DNA from: CBDDKZ01 sp965230415
Lineage (GTDB): Bacteria; Bacteroidota; Bacteroidia; Cytophagales; JAAEPT01
NCBI GenBank assembly: GCA_965230415.1
Contig: CBDDKZ010000005.1
Location: forward strand, 1,550,001-1,614,000
Reading direction: 5' to 3'
Length of the DNA: 64,000 nucleotides
Made by a program: the position numbers and the translations under genes. A model generated the notes under the pieces. The model was not told the origin of the DNA. It worked only from the letters and a program-made list of their open reading frames with translations, and did not search any database. Shown in pieces: positions 1 to 9,640 of this stretch (positions are counted from its first letter, which is position 1; each line of letters starts with the position of its first letter).

Positions 1-209
1 ATAGACCCCTTTTCGAATTACAACAATTGGATTTTTTCAAGATTCTACAAATAAAACATATCATTTAAGCCTTATTAAATATTCTTATTTTAATATTTTT
101 TTACTAATTTCGCGCTTCGCATTGAAATGTAAATTGAAATGCGTAGAGTTACTCATAGCTGAATGTATTAAAGTTTAGAGGGCAGGTAACTCAATAAGTG
201 CATAAGTTC

Positions 210-229
210 AGCTGTATAATTATGCAGCT
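210..229. promoter_or_regulatory. Imperfect 20-bp palindrome upstream of gltB
   Basis: The sequence AGCTG-TATAATTATG-CAGCT is palindromic at 18 of 20 positions and ends 24 bases before the gltB start. Its place in the leader suggests an operator or a small hairpin in the mRNA. No regulator can be named from the sequence. The rest of bases 1-253 is AT-rich leader with no gene. Confidence 0.35.
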
Positions 230-253
230 TACAGTATATAAAGAGGGAGAAAT

Positions 254-3200
254 ATGGCAGTACAAATTAACAAAGGACTCTACGATCCGCAATTTGAACA
301 CGACAGCTGCGGAATTGGTTTTGTTGCGAATTTAAATAATATTAAATCGCACGATGTTGTACAAAACGCACTGTCAATGCTAACTACTATGGAACACCGT
401 GGTGGTTGTGGGTGCGATATAAAGTCAGGTGATGGTGCCGGTATTTTAATACAAAAACCACACAAATTTTTTCAGATTGAAACAGAAAAGCTTGGATTTA
501 AACTTCCGGAATTTGATGAATATGGCGTTGGGCAAGTCTTTTTCCCATCAGACTCTTCAAAGTATGAGAAGAGTAAAACTATTTTGGAAGAAGTCATTGC
601 CAAATTCAAATTTCCTATTCTTGGATATAGAAAAATATTCAAAGACAATAGTCCACTTGGTGAAGCACCTTTATCTTCTGAGCCTATCATAGAGCAGGTT
701 TTCATTGGACGCCCATCGGAAATGAACTCCGAAGATTTTGAGCGTAAGCTTTTCATCATTAGAAATTATACAAGCCACCGTATACATGCTGAAGTAGAGC
801 AGACGGAAGACGATTTTTATATAGCAACATTATCCACTAAAACGATAGGCTATAAGGGTCAGCTTAATACGGAACAGGTAGGTCAGTACTTTGTTGATCT
901 GGCAGACCCAAACGTAGAATCGGCCCTGGCCGTAATTCACTCTCGTTTTTCTACTAACACGTTTCCAAAATGGAAACTGGCACAGCCTTTCCGCTACATC
1001 GCTCACAATGGTGAAATAAATACCGTACGTGGAAATGTGAACTGGATGAAAGCACGAGAGACCATCCTAAACACCACTAAATTCACAGAGGAAGAACTTG
1101 ATATGATCTTTCCTATCTGTGACCACGCCAATTCAGATTCTTCTAATCTGGACAATGTAATTGAAATGTTGGTTCTCAGTGGTCGTTCGTTGCCTCATGT
1201 TATGATGATGCTGGTTCCTGAAGCCTGGCAAGAACATGAGGAAATGGAAAAGCATAAAAAAGACTTCTATCGCTACCATGCTCATATCATGGAGCCATGG
1301 GATGGACCGGCTTCCATATCCTTTACTGATGGCAAAATTGTAGGGGCGACCCTGGATAGAAATGGATTGCGCCCGTCTCGTTATTGTGTGTTGGAAGATG
1401 GTACACTCATCATGGCTTCTGAAGCAGGTGTGCTTAGGTCTGACCCCTCTAAGGTTGTAAAAAGAGGGCGATTGCAACCCGGAAAAATTTTCGTCGCCGA
1501 TCTGGAAAAGGGTCGAATCATCGCCGATGATGAACTAAAAGAACAAATTTGTAATGAAGCTCCGTATGGAGAATGGCTTGACAAAGGGGAAATTCATATA
1601 GCTAATTTGCCAGCTGTCACCAATGGTTCTTCAGAAATGGATGACGAAACACTGCTCAACAGACAGCAGGCTTTCGGTTATACAGTAGAAGATCTTAATG
1701 TGGTATTAGAAGGCCTTTCCATCAAAGGTACGGAGCCTCTGGGATCAATGGGAATTGACAGTCCCCTACCTATCTTATCTGATCAGGCGCAACACTTATC
1801 ACATTACTTCAAACAACTTTTCGCACAAGTTACCAACCCTCCCATCGACCCCATTCGTGAAAAAATGGTGATGTCATTGATAAACTATGTGGGTAGCTCT
1901 AAAAACATCCTGGAAGTGGGTGAAGATCACTGCAAAAAAATACGCATAGATCACCCTGTCCTTACCAACGATGAATTAAACAAACTCAAACATATCTCTC
2001 AAGACGGTTATAAAGCCGTTGTTCTTGATACGCTTTTTGAGGCTGTAAGAGAACAAGGAGTATTGGAAAAAGCAGTTGAAGCGCTTTGTGAGTCTGCCAT
2101 ACAGACAGTGAAAGATGGCAATAACTTATTAATTCTGTCTGACAGAAAAATGGACAGCAAAAACGCAGCAATTCCGTCACTACTAGCGACGGGTGCTGTG
2201 CATCACGCTTTGATTGGAGCAGGGCTCCGAGCAAATGCTGCTATTATAATAGAATCGGGTGACGTTCGCGAAACACATCATGTTGCAACACTAAGTGGAT
2301 ACGGAGCCGTTGGCGTGAATCCATACCTGGCATTTGAAAGCTTAAAAGGAATGAGCCGTCAAGGAATTGTTCCTCAAGAATATAGTTACGAACAACTGGA
2401 GGCAAACTTCATCAAATCTGTTGGATACGGTTTAAGAAAGATTTTCTCGAAGATGGGTATATCTACCATTCAATCTTATAATGGTGCCCAAATTTTTGAG
2501 GCTCTGGGAATCAGTACTTACGTAGTGGACAAATGTTTCGCAGGTACTGTTTCACGTATCGAAGGTTTGGATTTTGACGGCATTGCTGAAGAAGCGTTGA
2601 TAAAACACGATTCAGCTTTCCCTAAACAAGAATTACCTAATCAGAAATTGGAAGTGGGAGGTGTTTACCAATGGAAACGCCGCGGTGAATATCATTTATT
2701 CAATCCAACCAGTATTCATTTTCTGCAACAATCGTCTAAAACAGACGATTATCAAATGTATAAAAAATATGCCAAGGAGATCAACGATCAGACAACACGT
2801 GCAGCAACCCTCCGTGGCTTATTAGATTTCAAAGGTCAAGATCCTATTCCTATCAATGAAGTGGAGCCGGCGGAAGACATCTTCAAACGTTTTGCAACAG
2901 GGGCCATGTCATTTGGATCTATTTCACATGAAGCACACTCGACACTTGCCATTGCCATGAACCGTATTGGCGGAAAGTCTAACTCGGGTGAGGGAGGTGA
3001 AGATCCGGTGCGTTTTCATAAAAAGAAAAATGGTGACTGGGAGCGTTCTGCCATTAAGCAGGTAGCTTCTGGTCGTTTTGGAGTGACCAGCTACTACCTG
3101 ACAAACGCCGATGAGCTGCAAATTAAAATGGCTCAGGGAGCCAAGCCAGGAGAAGGTGGACAGCTACCGGGTCATAAAGTAGACGAATGGATAGGCCGTG

Positions 3201-4795
3201 TACGCCACTCTACCCCGGGTGTAGGTTTAATTTCACCACCTCCACACCACGACATTTATTCTATCGAAGATTTGGCACAGCTTATTTTCGATTTGAAAAA
3301 TGCGAACCGCAAAGCACGTGTCAACGTGAAGTTGGTATCGGAAGCGGGTGTGGGAACCATTGCCTCGGGTGTAGCCAAAGGTTATGCAGATGTGGTACTT
3401 ATTGCCGGTCACGACGGTGGTACGGGAGCCTCTCCAATCAGCTCGATCAGACACGCAGGCTTACCTTGGGAACTTGGTTTGGCCGAAACTCATCAAACTC
3501 TTGTAAGAAACAAATTACGTAGTCGCATCGTTGTTCAGGCCGACGGACAAATGAAGACCGGAAGAGACCTCGCCATTGCCACTCTATTAGGTGCTGAAGA
3601 ATGGGGGGTTGCTACTGCCGCACTCGTAGTTGAAGGTTGTATTATAATGCGTAAATGCCACCTCAATACCTGTCCGGTAGGTATAGCCACCCAGAATAAA
3701 GAACTTCGCAAGCGTTTCGCGGGAAAACCTGAACATGTGGTGAATTTCTTCCAGTTCTTAGCGCAGGATTTAAGAGAAATTATGGCTGAACTTGGGTTCC
3801 GTACCGTTGATGAAATGGTTGGCCGTGCAGATAAATTAAAAGTACGCGATAACATCGATCACTGGAAATATAAAGACCTGGATCTTAACAGGATCTTATT
3901 CCAGGAAGAGAATGATCCATCGGAGACATTATATCAATCTATAGAACAAGAGCATCATATCGATTCACAGCTTGACTGGAAATTGGTAGAACAGGCTGAA
4001 AATGCCCTTAAAAAGAAGGAGAAAGTAAGTGGAGCATTTAAAGTGCTTAATACCGACAGGTCAGTGGGTACTATTCTCTCCAATGAAATATCCAAACGTC
4101 ACAAAGGCGAAGGACTGGCAGAAGACACCATAGACTTTGAGTTCAGAGGATCTGCCGGACAAAGCTTCGGAGCTTTTACCGCACCAGGGCTTACTATGAG
4201 GCTTGAAGGAGAAGCAAACGATTATTTCGGCAAAGGACTATCCGGTAGTAAACTCATTTTGTATCCATTTAAGGAGACCACCTACAAGGCAAACGAAAAT
4301 ATCATTGTCGGAAATGTCGCTTTCTATGGCGCCACTTCGGGTGAAGCCTACATCAATGGTGTTGGAGGCGAACGTTTCTGTGTTAGAAACTCTGGAGTTA
4401 AGGCTGTAATAGAGGGAATCGGCGACCATGGATGTGAATATATGACAGGTGGCGCGGCTATCATACTTGGAGAAATAGGTAGAAATTTCGCCGCAGGTAT
4501 GAGTGGTGGAGTTGCGTATCTGTACGACCCTAATGGCACTTCTGTTGACAGATGCAACCCTGAAATGGTTGACTTTGACCCCTTAGATTCAGAAGACAAG
4601 CTATTTCTTGAAAAAATGGTAAATAACCACAAAGAATACACCAATAGTGAAGTGGCAACAACTTTGTTGGCAGACTGGGAAAACTCCCTGACGAAGTTCA
4701 TCAAAGTAATGCCGCGTGATTATAAAGCAGTATTATTGAAACGTAAAGTAGAATCACTAAAAACAAGTGGGAAGGAGGTAGAAGCAAATGGGTAA
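254..4795 (+). CDS. gltB: Glutamate synthase (GOGAT), large subunit
   Basis: This is the large subunit of glutamate synthase, which takes the amide nitrogen of glutamine and makes glutamate from 2-oxoglutarate. The 1513 residues match the family's usual length. Order: an N-terminal Ntn glutaminase domain whose nucleophile should be Cys19 in HDSCGIGF, so an 18-residue propeptide is expected to be removed; a central linker domain; the FMN-binding synthase domain with GEGGEDPVRF, KPGEGGQLPG and GHDGGTGASP (about residues 890-1110); a 3Fe-4S site at Cys1129, Cys1135 and Cys1140; and the C-terminal GXGXG beta-helix. It overlaps gltD by 8 bases and both form one operon. The start is preceded by the purine-rich stretch AGAGGGAG. 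Identification is secure. Confidence 0.98.
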   Translation: MAVQINKGLYDPQFEHDSCGIGFVANLNNIKSHDVVQNALSMLTTMEHRGGCGCDIKSGDGAGILIQKPHKFFQIETEKLGFKLPEFDEYGVGQVFFPSDSSKYEKSKTILEEVIAKFKFPILGYRKIFKDNSPLGEAPLSSEPIIEQVFIGRPSEMNSEDFERKLFIIRNYTSHRIHAEVEQTEDDFYIATLSTKTIGYKGQLNTEQVGQYFVDLADPNVESALAVIHSRFSTNTFPKWKLAQPFRYIAHNGEINTVRGNVNWMKARETILNTTKFTEEELDMIFPICDHANSDSSNLDNVIEMLVLSGRSLPHVMMMLVPEAWQEHEEMEKHKKDFYRYHAHIMEPWDGPASISFTDGKIVGATLDRNGLRPSRYCVLEDGTLIMASEAGVLRSDPSKVVKRGRLQPGKIFVADLEKGRIIADDELKEQICNEAPYGEWLDKGEIHIANLPAVTNGSSEMDDETLLNRQQAFGYTVEDLNVVLEGLSIKGTEPLGSMGIDSPLPILSDQAQHLSHYFKQLFAQVTNPPIDPIREKMVMSLINYVGSSKNILEVGEDHCKKIRIDHPVLTNDELNKLKHISQDGYKAVVLDTLFEAVREQGVLEKAVEALCESAIQTVKDGNNLLILSDRKMDSKNAAIPSLLATGAVHHALIGAGLRANAAIIIESGDVRETHHVATLSGYGAVGVNPYLAFESLKGMSRQGIVPQEYSYEQLEANFIKSVGYGLRKIFSKMGISTIQSYNGAQIFEALGISTYVVDKCFAGTVSRIEGLDFDGIAEEALIKHDSAFPKQELPNQKLEVGGVYQWKRRGEYHLFNPTSIHFLQQSSKTDDYQMYKKYAKEINDQTTRAATLRGLLDFKGQDPIPINEVEPAEDIFKRFATGAMSFGSISHEAHSTLAIAMNRIGGKSNSGEGGEDPVRFHKKKNGDWERSAIKQVASGRFGVTSYYLTNADELQIKMAQGAKPGEGGQLPGHKVDEWIGRVRHSTPGVGLISPPPHHDIYSIEDLAQLIFDLKNANRKARVNVKLVSEAGVGTIASGVAKGYADVVLIAGHDGGTGASPISSIRHAGLPWELGLAETHQTLVRNKLRSRIVVQADGQMKTGRDLAIATLLGAEEWGVATAALVVEGCIIMRKCHLNTCPVGIATQNKELRKRFAGKPEHVVNFFQFLAQDLREIMAELGFRTVDEMVGRADKLKVRDNIDHWKYKDLDLNRILFQEENDPSETLYQSIEQEHHIDSQLDWKLVEQAENALKKKEKVSGAFKVLNTDRSVGTILSNEISKRHKGEGLAEDTIDFEFRGSAGQSFGAFTAPGLTMRLEGEANDYFGKGLSGSKLILYPFKETTYKANENIIVGNVAFYGATSGEAYINGVGGERFCVRNSGVKAVIEGIGDHGCEYMTGGAAIILGEIGRNFAAGMSGGVAYLYDPNGTSVDRCNPEMVDFDPLDSEDKLFLEKMVNNHKEYTNSEVATTLLADWENSLTKFIKVMPRDYKAVLLKRKVESLKTSGKEVEANG
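4772..4779 (+). promoter_or_regulatory. Full Shine-Dalgarno sequence before gltD
   Basis: AAGGAGGT lies inside the last codons of gltB with an 8-base spacer to the gltD ATG. Strong Shine-Dalgarno sequences are uncommon in Bacteroidota, so this one supports independent initiation of gltD inside the overlap and fixes its start. Confidence 0.7.
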
Positions 4796-6293
4796 GCCAA
4801 CAGGATTTCTAGAAAAAACACGACGACTACCAAAAAACGAAGATCCTAAAACCAGAATTGGTCACTACAAGGAATTCGTTGAACCTACATCGCAAGAGTT
4901 ATTAAATGAACAATCGAGCAGATGTATGGACTGCGGTGTACCGTTTTGTCACAGCGGCTGTCCGCTAGGGAATATTATTCCTGAGTTTAACGATGCGTGC
5001 TACCGGGAGAATTGGGCTGAGGCACTACAAATATTGACCTCTACCAACAATTTTCCGGAGTTTACCGGACGTATTTGTCCGGCGCCATGTGAATCTGCCT
5101 GTGTATTGGGCATCAATCAACCTCCGGTTGCCATTGAGTTCATCGAAAAGAACATTATCGAAAAAGGTTTCGAACTAGGCCTTATTAAGCCAAAAGCGCC
5201 ACTAAAACGCAGCGGCAAAAAAGTGGCTGTAATTGGCGGCGGCCCAGCCGGTATGGCTTGTGCAGAGCAGTTGAACAGCGCTGGTCATTCTGTAACATTA
5301 TTTGAGCGTGCCGACGAAATAGGAGGACTACTGCGCTTTGGTATTCCAGACTTTAAACTGGAAAAATGGGTTGTACAACGCCGGGTAGAATTGATGAAAG
5401 AAGCTGGTATTGAAGTAAAAACAGGAGTAAATGTTGGTGTTGATATTACCGGTGATGAACTTGAAAAAGAGTTTGACGCAGTGGCTTTGACCATTGGATC
5501 TACCATACCTCGTGATGTACCTATTGAAGGCCGTGACCTAAAAGGTGTTGAATTTGCTATGCAATTTTTGTCTCAACAAAACTCAAGAAATGCAGGTAAA
5601 GATGTTGTAAGAAACCACCGCGGAGAAGAAGTAGCCGAAGAATTAAGCGCGAAGGGCAAAAAGGTGGTAGTGATTGGCGGTGGAGACACCGGTTCGGATT
5701 GTGTAGGAACATCCAATCGTCATGGCGCCCTTTCTGTTACACAAATAGAGCTTTTGGCAAAACCACCAAGCGAGCGCTCCGAGCAAACACCTTGGCCTAT
5801 GTGGCCCATGAAATTGCGCACATCGTCTTCACACGAAGAAGGAGCTGACAGAAGATGGGCTTTGTTTACCAAAGCGTTTATTGGCGACGAAAATGGTAAT
5901 TTAAAAGGACTAAAAGTTGCCGAAATGGGCTGGAGCAACCCAGAGCCCGGCAAAAAGCCACACTGGCAGGAAATAGAGGGAACAGAGTTCGATATCCCTT
6001 GTGATCTCGCGCTTCTGGCTATCGGCTTCCTACACCCTCAAAAAGAAGGAGTAGTAGAGCAATTCGGACTTGATCTGGACGACAGAGGCAACATCAAAGC
6101 TTCTGCTGAATACAAAACCAGCAAGGAAAACATTTTCGCTGCTGGCGACGCTCGTCGAGGTCAATCCTTAGTCGTGTGGGCAATATCTGAAGGTCGTGAG
6201 TGCGCCTATCATGTCGATAAACACTTAATGGGCTTCTCAAATTTAGAAAAGAAAGACGAGGGGCATCATTATATTGCCGCAGGAGCAAAATAA
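4788..6293 (+). CDS. gltD: Glutamate synthase, small subunit
   Basis: This is the small, NADPH-oxidising subunit that feeds electrons to GltB. Its 501 residues match the family. The N-terminal ferredoxin-like part carries two cysteine clusters, CMDCGVPFCHSGCP and CPAPCESAC, that bind 4Fe-4S centres. A FAD-binding Rossmann motif (VIGGGPAGMA, about residue 146) and an NAD(P)H-binding motif (VVIGGGDTGSD, about residue 291) follow, and GDARRGQSLVVWAI near the C terminus is the usual FAD contact. The gene overlaps the end of gltB by 8 bases and is followed by a strong terminator, so gltBD is a complete two-gene unit. Confidence 0.97.
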   Translation: MGKPTGFLEKTRRLPKNEDPKTRIGHYKEFVEPTSQELLNEQSSRCMDCGVPFCHSGCPLGNIIPEFNDACYRENWAEALQILTSTNNFPEFTGRICPAPCESACVLGINQPPVAIEFIEKNIIEKGFELGLIKPKAPLKRSGKKVAVIGGGPAGMACAEQLNSAGHSVTLFERADEIGGLLRFGIPDFKLEKWVVQRRVELMKEAGIEVKTGVNVGVDITGDELEKEFDAVALTIGSTIPRDVPIEGRDLKGVEFAMQFLSQQNSRNAGKDVVRNHRGEEVAEELSAKGKKVVVIGGGDTGSDCVGTSNRHGALSVTQIELLAKPPSERSEQTPWPMWPMKLRTSSSHEEGADRRWALFTKAFIGDENGNLKGLKVAEMGWSNPEPGKKPHWQEIEGTEFDIPCDLALLAIGFLHPQKEGVVEQFGLDLDDRGNIKASAEYKTSKENIFAAGDARRGQSLVVWAISEGRECAYHVDKHLMGFSNLEKKDEGHHYIAAGAK

Positions 6294-6318
6294 AATTTAA
6301 CCTTCGATAATATCATAA

Positions 6319-6359
6319 GAAACCATGGTTTTAGCTAAAGCCATGGTTTTCTGTTTTTT
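6319..6359 (+). terminator. Rho-independent terminator of gltBD
   Basis: An inverted repeat around two CCATGG cores (GAAACCATGG and CCATGGTTTTC), with the loop itself able to pair (TTTAGCTAAA), is followed by a T-rich run. It starts 25 bases after the gltD stop. Confidence 0.85.
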
Positions 6360-6494
6360 AGACTGGCCTATAACACTCTCCGTATGGTTTACAATTGATC
6401 CCATGGCTTACTATTCGTCCCATAGCTGTATTAACCTCTCGTAAACACAAAATTTTCTTTTAATTTCAGAACATCTTTAACCAAAGAATTTATT

Positions 6495-9400
6495 ATGAAA
6501 AACTTTTATCTATTAATCCTTTTAAACCTGATATGCCTGGGCATTATTAAAGGTGAAACTTTTACGGTAACTAATACAGCTCCGGTCTCTGTCGATTCAT
6601 ACCAAATTCCAGGTAGCTTTATATGGGCTATTTTACAAGCGGCCACTAACGGTGATCATACTTTGGATGATATCGTATTTGATATCGATGAACCTCAAAC
6701 GAATGGCGTCTATATCATCAACATTATTCAATCGTTTCAGATTACAACGCCGGTCAGGATTCTTGGCCATTCTCAGCCCGGAGCTTACTTAGGAAATCCT
6801 AAAATTTTCTTTGAAGGAAGCGAACAAAATGATGGATTACAATTTGCCTTGGTTATCCCTGGTACAGGTCTTGGTGGGGGTAGCGATAGTACTGCTTCCG
6901 GATCTACCATTCAGGGAATCATGATGGGGAACTATACTTCTTTTGGCCTGGCTTTGATCGCTTGTAATAATATGACTATAGAGGATTTCTGGATAGGTTT
7001 TGGAGCAGACAGAGTTTCTTCAACAAACGCAGGATCAGGAAATAAAGGTATCACCTTAACAGGTGTTGCAGGTAATAATTTAAATGCTGCTAACAATAAC
7101 GTAGCAAGTAACATTACAATTAAAAATAGTCATATTGCTACCTGTTTGTGGCTAGGTATTGAAGCGTATAATATAGACAATCTGCTAGTAGAAAATTGTA
7201 AGTTTGGCACTGATCAAAACGGATTTAATTCAAACGATTTTGGCATTGGAGGGTCGGCGATTCAAACATATGCTTGTCGTGATATTCAAATCAAAAACTG
7301 TACTTTTGGTGGTAATTCCAGAAATGCAGCTGTCCTTGGTCAAAATGGCCGTTCGTCCATCGGCACAATATCCATTGGCTCCAGTACTAACGTGGTAATT
7401 GACAATAATATTATTGGTGAGGCTCCAGATGAATCTAGCGATGACATGTGGAATGGTGCTTATGGCATTTATATTTGGGGTTCACCGCAGGATCCTAGTA
7501 ATAGAATGGATGGGACCTGCAATGTGACCATTTCCGAAAACAGAATAAATAATACACGGACTGTTGGTGGATGGGCAGGACATGGTATTCATATTCATGA
7601 TGTTGATGGACAGGAAGTACGAAACATTGTAATTCAATCAAATGACATAAGCGGAAACGAAGGCAATGGCATTCATATTAGCGGAAATGTTAATGATAAC
7701 GTTATTGGTTCATCGTTGGGAGTAGCTAATGAAACTTTGGGGAATACTATTTCTTCTAATGGACTTAACGGAGTAACTATTTCGAATGGAGCGCTGCGTA
7801 ACACCATTCGTCAAAACCAAATTTACTGCAATGGAGGAACCTCCGGAAACGTTGGAGATCCGTTCGAAATTAAATTAGAGTCCGGTGGTAATCTTGAACT
7901 TCCAGAACCAGTATTTAACTCAGACCCCGGTGCTCAGCCCATTACCGGCACCTGCCATACAGGAGACTGGATCGATTTTTATGCCATGAGTGACTGTAAG
8001 AATTGTGCTCCGGGTGAAAAAGGAGATGGTGAAAACTGGCTGGGAGGTGTTACCTGTACCGGGAGTACCTTTGCTTACAATGGACCTACGGCCGACAAAG
8101 TTGCTGCGACAGCTACAGATCCTAATGGCAATACCTCAGAATTCACTTCATGTATGGAGCATATTGATGAATGCGACGCTCCTGTTGTATGGGTAAGTGA
8201 TGATTTTGGCATGTGTGGCACGCACATGAACGTAGCTAACGTGAACTTAGCTGGAAGTACACCAAATGGAAGTCAAATTGGTACATGGTCACACATCAGT
8301 GGACCCACGACAGCTAACTTTGTTTCTCCGAATTCACCTTTTACAACTGCCGAAAATTTGGTAGGCGGAATTTATGTATTTAGATGGACCGTAAATGATG
8401 TGGATAATCCAACTTGTATGAGCTTTGCAGAAATAACAGTTACCGTAGATCCGGTTCCAAGCCCTGCAGATGCCGGAAGCCTGATTTGTGCAACTGATAC
8501 AGTTGTTACTTTAAGCGCCAACACCCCTATCTCCGGAACGGGAACCTGGAGTGTTGTTTCACCGGCAGGACCTGTAATAGACAACCCTAATAGTAACGTA
8601 TCTACGGCAAGAGGTCTTATTCAAAATGGTGTTAATAATCGCTTTCGTTGGTCGATAAACTCAACTTATGGCTATTGCGGAGCATCATACAATGATCTCA
8701 TTGTAAAGACCGGTGCATCTTACAGTCCAGGCGATGATATTATCGATTGTGACCATGATGCCAATATTATGTTCACCACCAGAATTGAAAATGCAGACCA
8801 ACCTGACGATGGAAATAATCATACATTCCTATGGACTTATTTGGAGGATGGTGAGTCTGATGTAAGGCTGGACCCGGATATCTTTTACAATCCATATGTC
8901 CATATTGATCCTGCTGCTTATGGCAAGTATTCTTTTATTTATCAGGTAGATGGTGACATTTGTCCGGACACACTTCGTATTTATTTGGGCACTCATGTTC
9001 CTGATACAAAAATTATAGCAGATGTAGATTCTTTGTGCAAGAAAGATACGGCCTACCTGGAAGGAGTAAGTGCAAATGCTTTGGAAGATTATTGGACAGC
9101 TTTTAATGACGACTATATGCTTGTCGATGGTTTTGATTTGGACAGTAACCATATCGCTGTAACTAACTTTTCTGAAGGAGAATATACCTTTCTTTGGAAC
9201 GCTTACAGTATATGCGGGCCAGTGGACACTGCCGTTTCCTTTTATTCCTTTCACGTTTTGGCAGACACTCATCCAAAATGCCTGATTACAACTACTAATG
9301 GCATCGCGGAAAGTGGGGTTAACTTTTACCCTAACCCGGTAAAGAGTCTGTTAATCATAGAAAACGAATCGGGAAATACTTATCGTATTTTTAATAATCA

Positions 9401-9536
9401 GGGAATTTCTGTATTAAATGGAAAAATAGAAGCAGCCAACGAGACCCTTAACGTGTCTTCTTTAAAAAGGGGCATCTATTTCTTGCAAATAAATGACCCT
9501 GGAAATAGTAAACAAGTTAAATTCATCATTGAATAG
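6495..9536 (+). CDS. Secreted beta-helix protein with T9SS sorting domain
   Basis: A 1013-residue exported protein. A signal peptide occupies about the first 20 residues (hydrophobic run LLILLNLICLGII). Residues of about 100-450 show repeated Asn/Gly/Ile-rich strands such as NITIKNSHI, VTISENRIN and IVIQSNDISGNEGNGIHISGN, the pattern of right-handed parallel beta-helix (NosD/pectate-lyase-like) proteins. The middle holds Ig/PKD-like segments with Cys residues. The C terminus (FYPNPV, later LKRGIYFLQI) is a type A T9SS sorting domain, so the protein should cross the outer membrane and be attached to or released from the cell surface. A sugar-binding or polysaccharide-acting role fits the fold, but no catalytic residues can be assigned. 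It is monocistronic, with its own terminator. Confidence 0.85.
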   Translation: MKNFYLLILLNLICLGIIKGETFTVTNTAPVSVDSYQIPGSFIWAILQAATNGDHTLDDIVFDIDEPQTNGVYIINIIQSFQITTPVRILGHSQPGAYLGNPKIFFEGSEQNDGLQFALVIPGTGLGGGSDSTASGSTIQGIMMGNYTSFGLALIACNNMTIEDFWIGFGADRVSSTNAGSGNKGITLTGVAGNNLNAANNNVASNITIKNSHIATCLWLGIEAYNIDNLLVENCKFGTDQNGFNSNDFGIGGSAIQTYACRDIQIKNCTFGGNSRNAAVLGQNGRSSIGTISIGSSTNVVIDNNIIGEAPDESSDDMWNGAYGIYIWGSPQDPSNRMDGTCNVTISENRINNTRTVGGWAGHGIHIHDVDGQEVRNIVIQSNDISGNEGNGIHISGNVNDNVIGSSLGVANETLGNTISSNGLNGVTISNGALRNTIRQNQIYCNGGTSGNVGDPFEIKLESGGNLELPEPVFNSDPGAQPITGTCHTGDWIDFYAMSDCKNCAPGEKGDGENWLGGVTCTGSTFAYNGPTADKVAATATDPNGNTSEFTSCMEHIDECDAPVVWVSDDFGMCGTHMNVANVNLAGSTPNGSQIGTWSHISGPTTANFVSPNSPFTTAENLVGGIYVFRWTVNDVDNPTCMSFAEITVTVDPVPSPADAGSLICATDTVVTLSANTPISGTGTWSVVSPAGPVIDNPNSNVSTARGLIQNGVNNRFRWSINSTYGYCGASYNDLIVKTGASYSPGDDIIDCDHDANIMFTTRIENADQPDDGNNHTFLWTYLEDGESDVRLDPDIFYNPYVHIDPAAYGKYSFIYQVDGDICPDTLRIYLGTHVPDTKIIADVDSLCKKDTAYLEGVSANALEDYWTAFNDDYMLVDGFDLDSNHIAVTNFSEGEYTFLWNAYSICGPVDTAVSFYSFHVLADTHPKCLITTTNGIAESGVNFYPNPVKSLLIIENESGNTYRIFNNQGISVLNGKIEAANETLNVSSLKRGIYFLQINDPGNSKQVKFIIE

Positions 9537-9561
9537 TTTCCAAGATTTCGTCTATCAATGA

Positions 9562-9591
9562 CCCTCTCTTAATTAAAAGAGAGGGTTTTTT
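9562..9591 (+). terminator. Terminator of the beta-helix protein gene
   Basis: CCCTCTCTT and AAGAGAGGG form a 9-bp stem with a short AATTAA-type loop, followed by six T residues, 25 bases after the stop codon at 9536. Confidence 0.9.
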
Positions 9592-9640
9592 ATTGGTAAA
9601 ATTCTTCGACGTCCGTCTTATTGTAGCACCCGTTAATCAT

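Noticed and set aside
3187..3522. A 111-residue frame within gltB on the same strand.
   Set aside because: It lies in another frame of the conserved FMN domain of gltB and is low-quality Cys/Arg-rich sequence.
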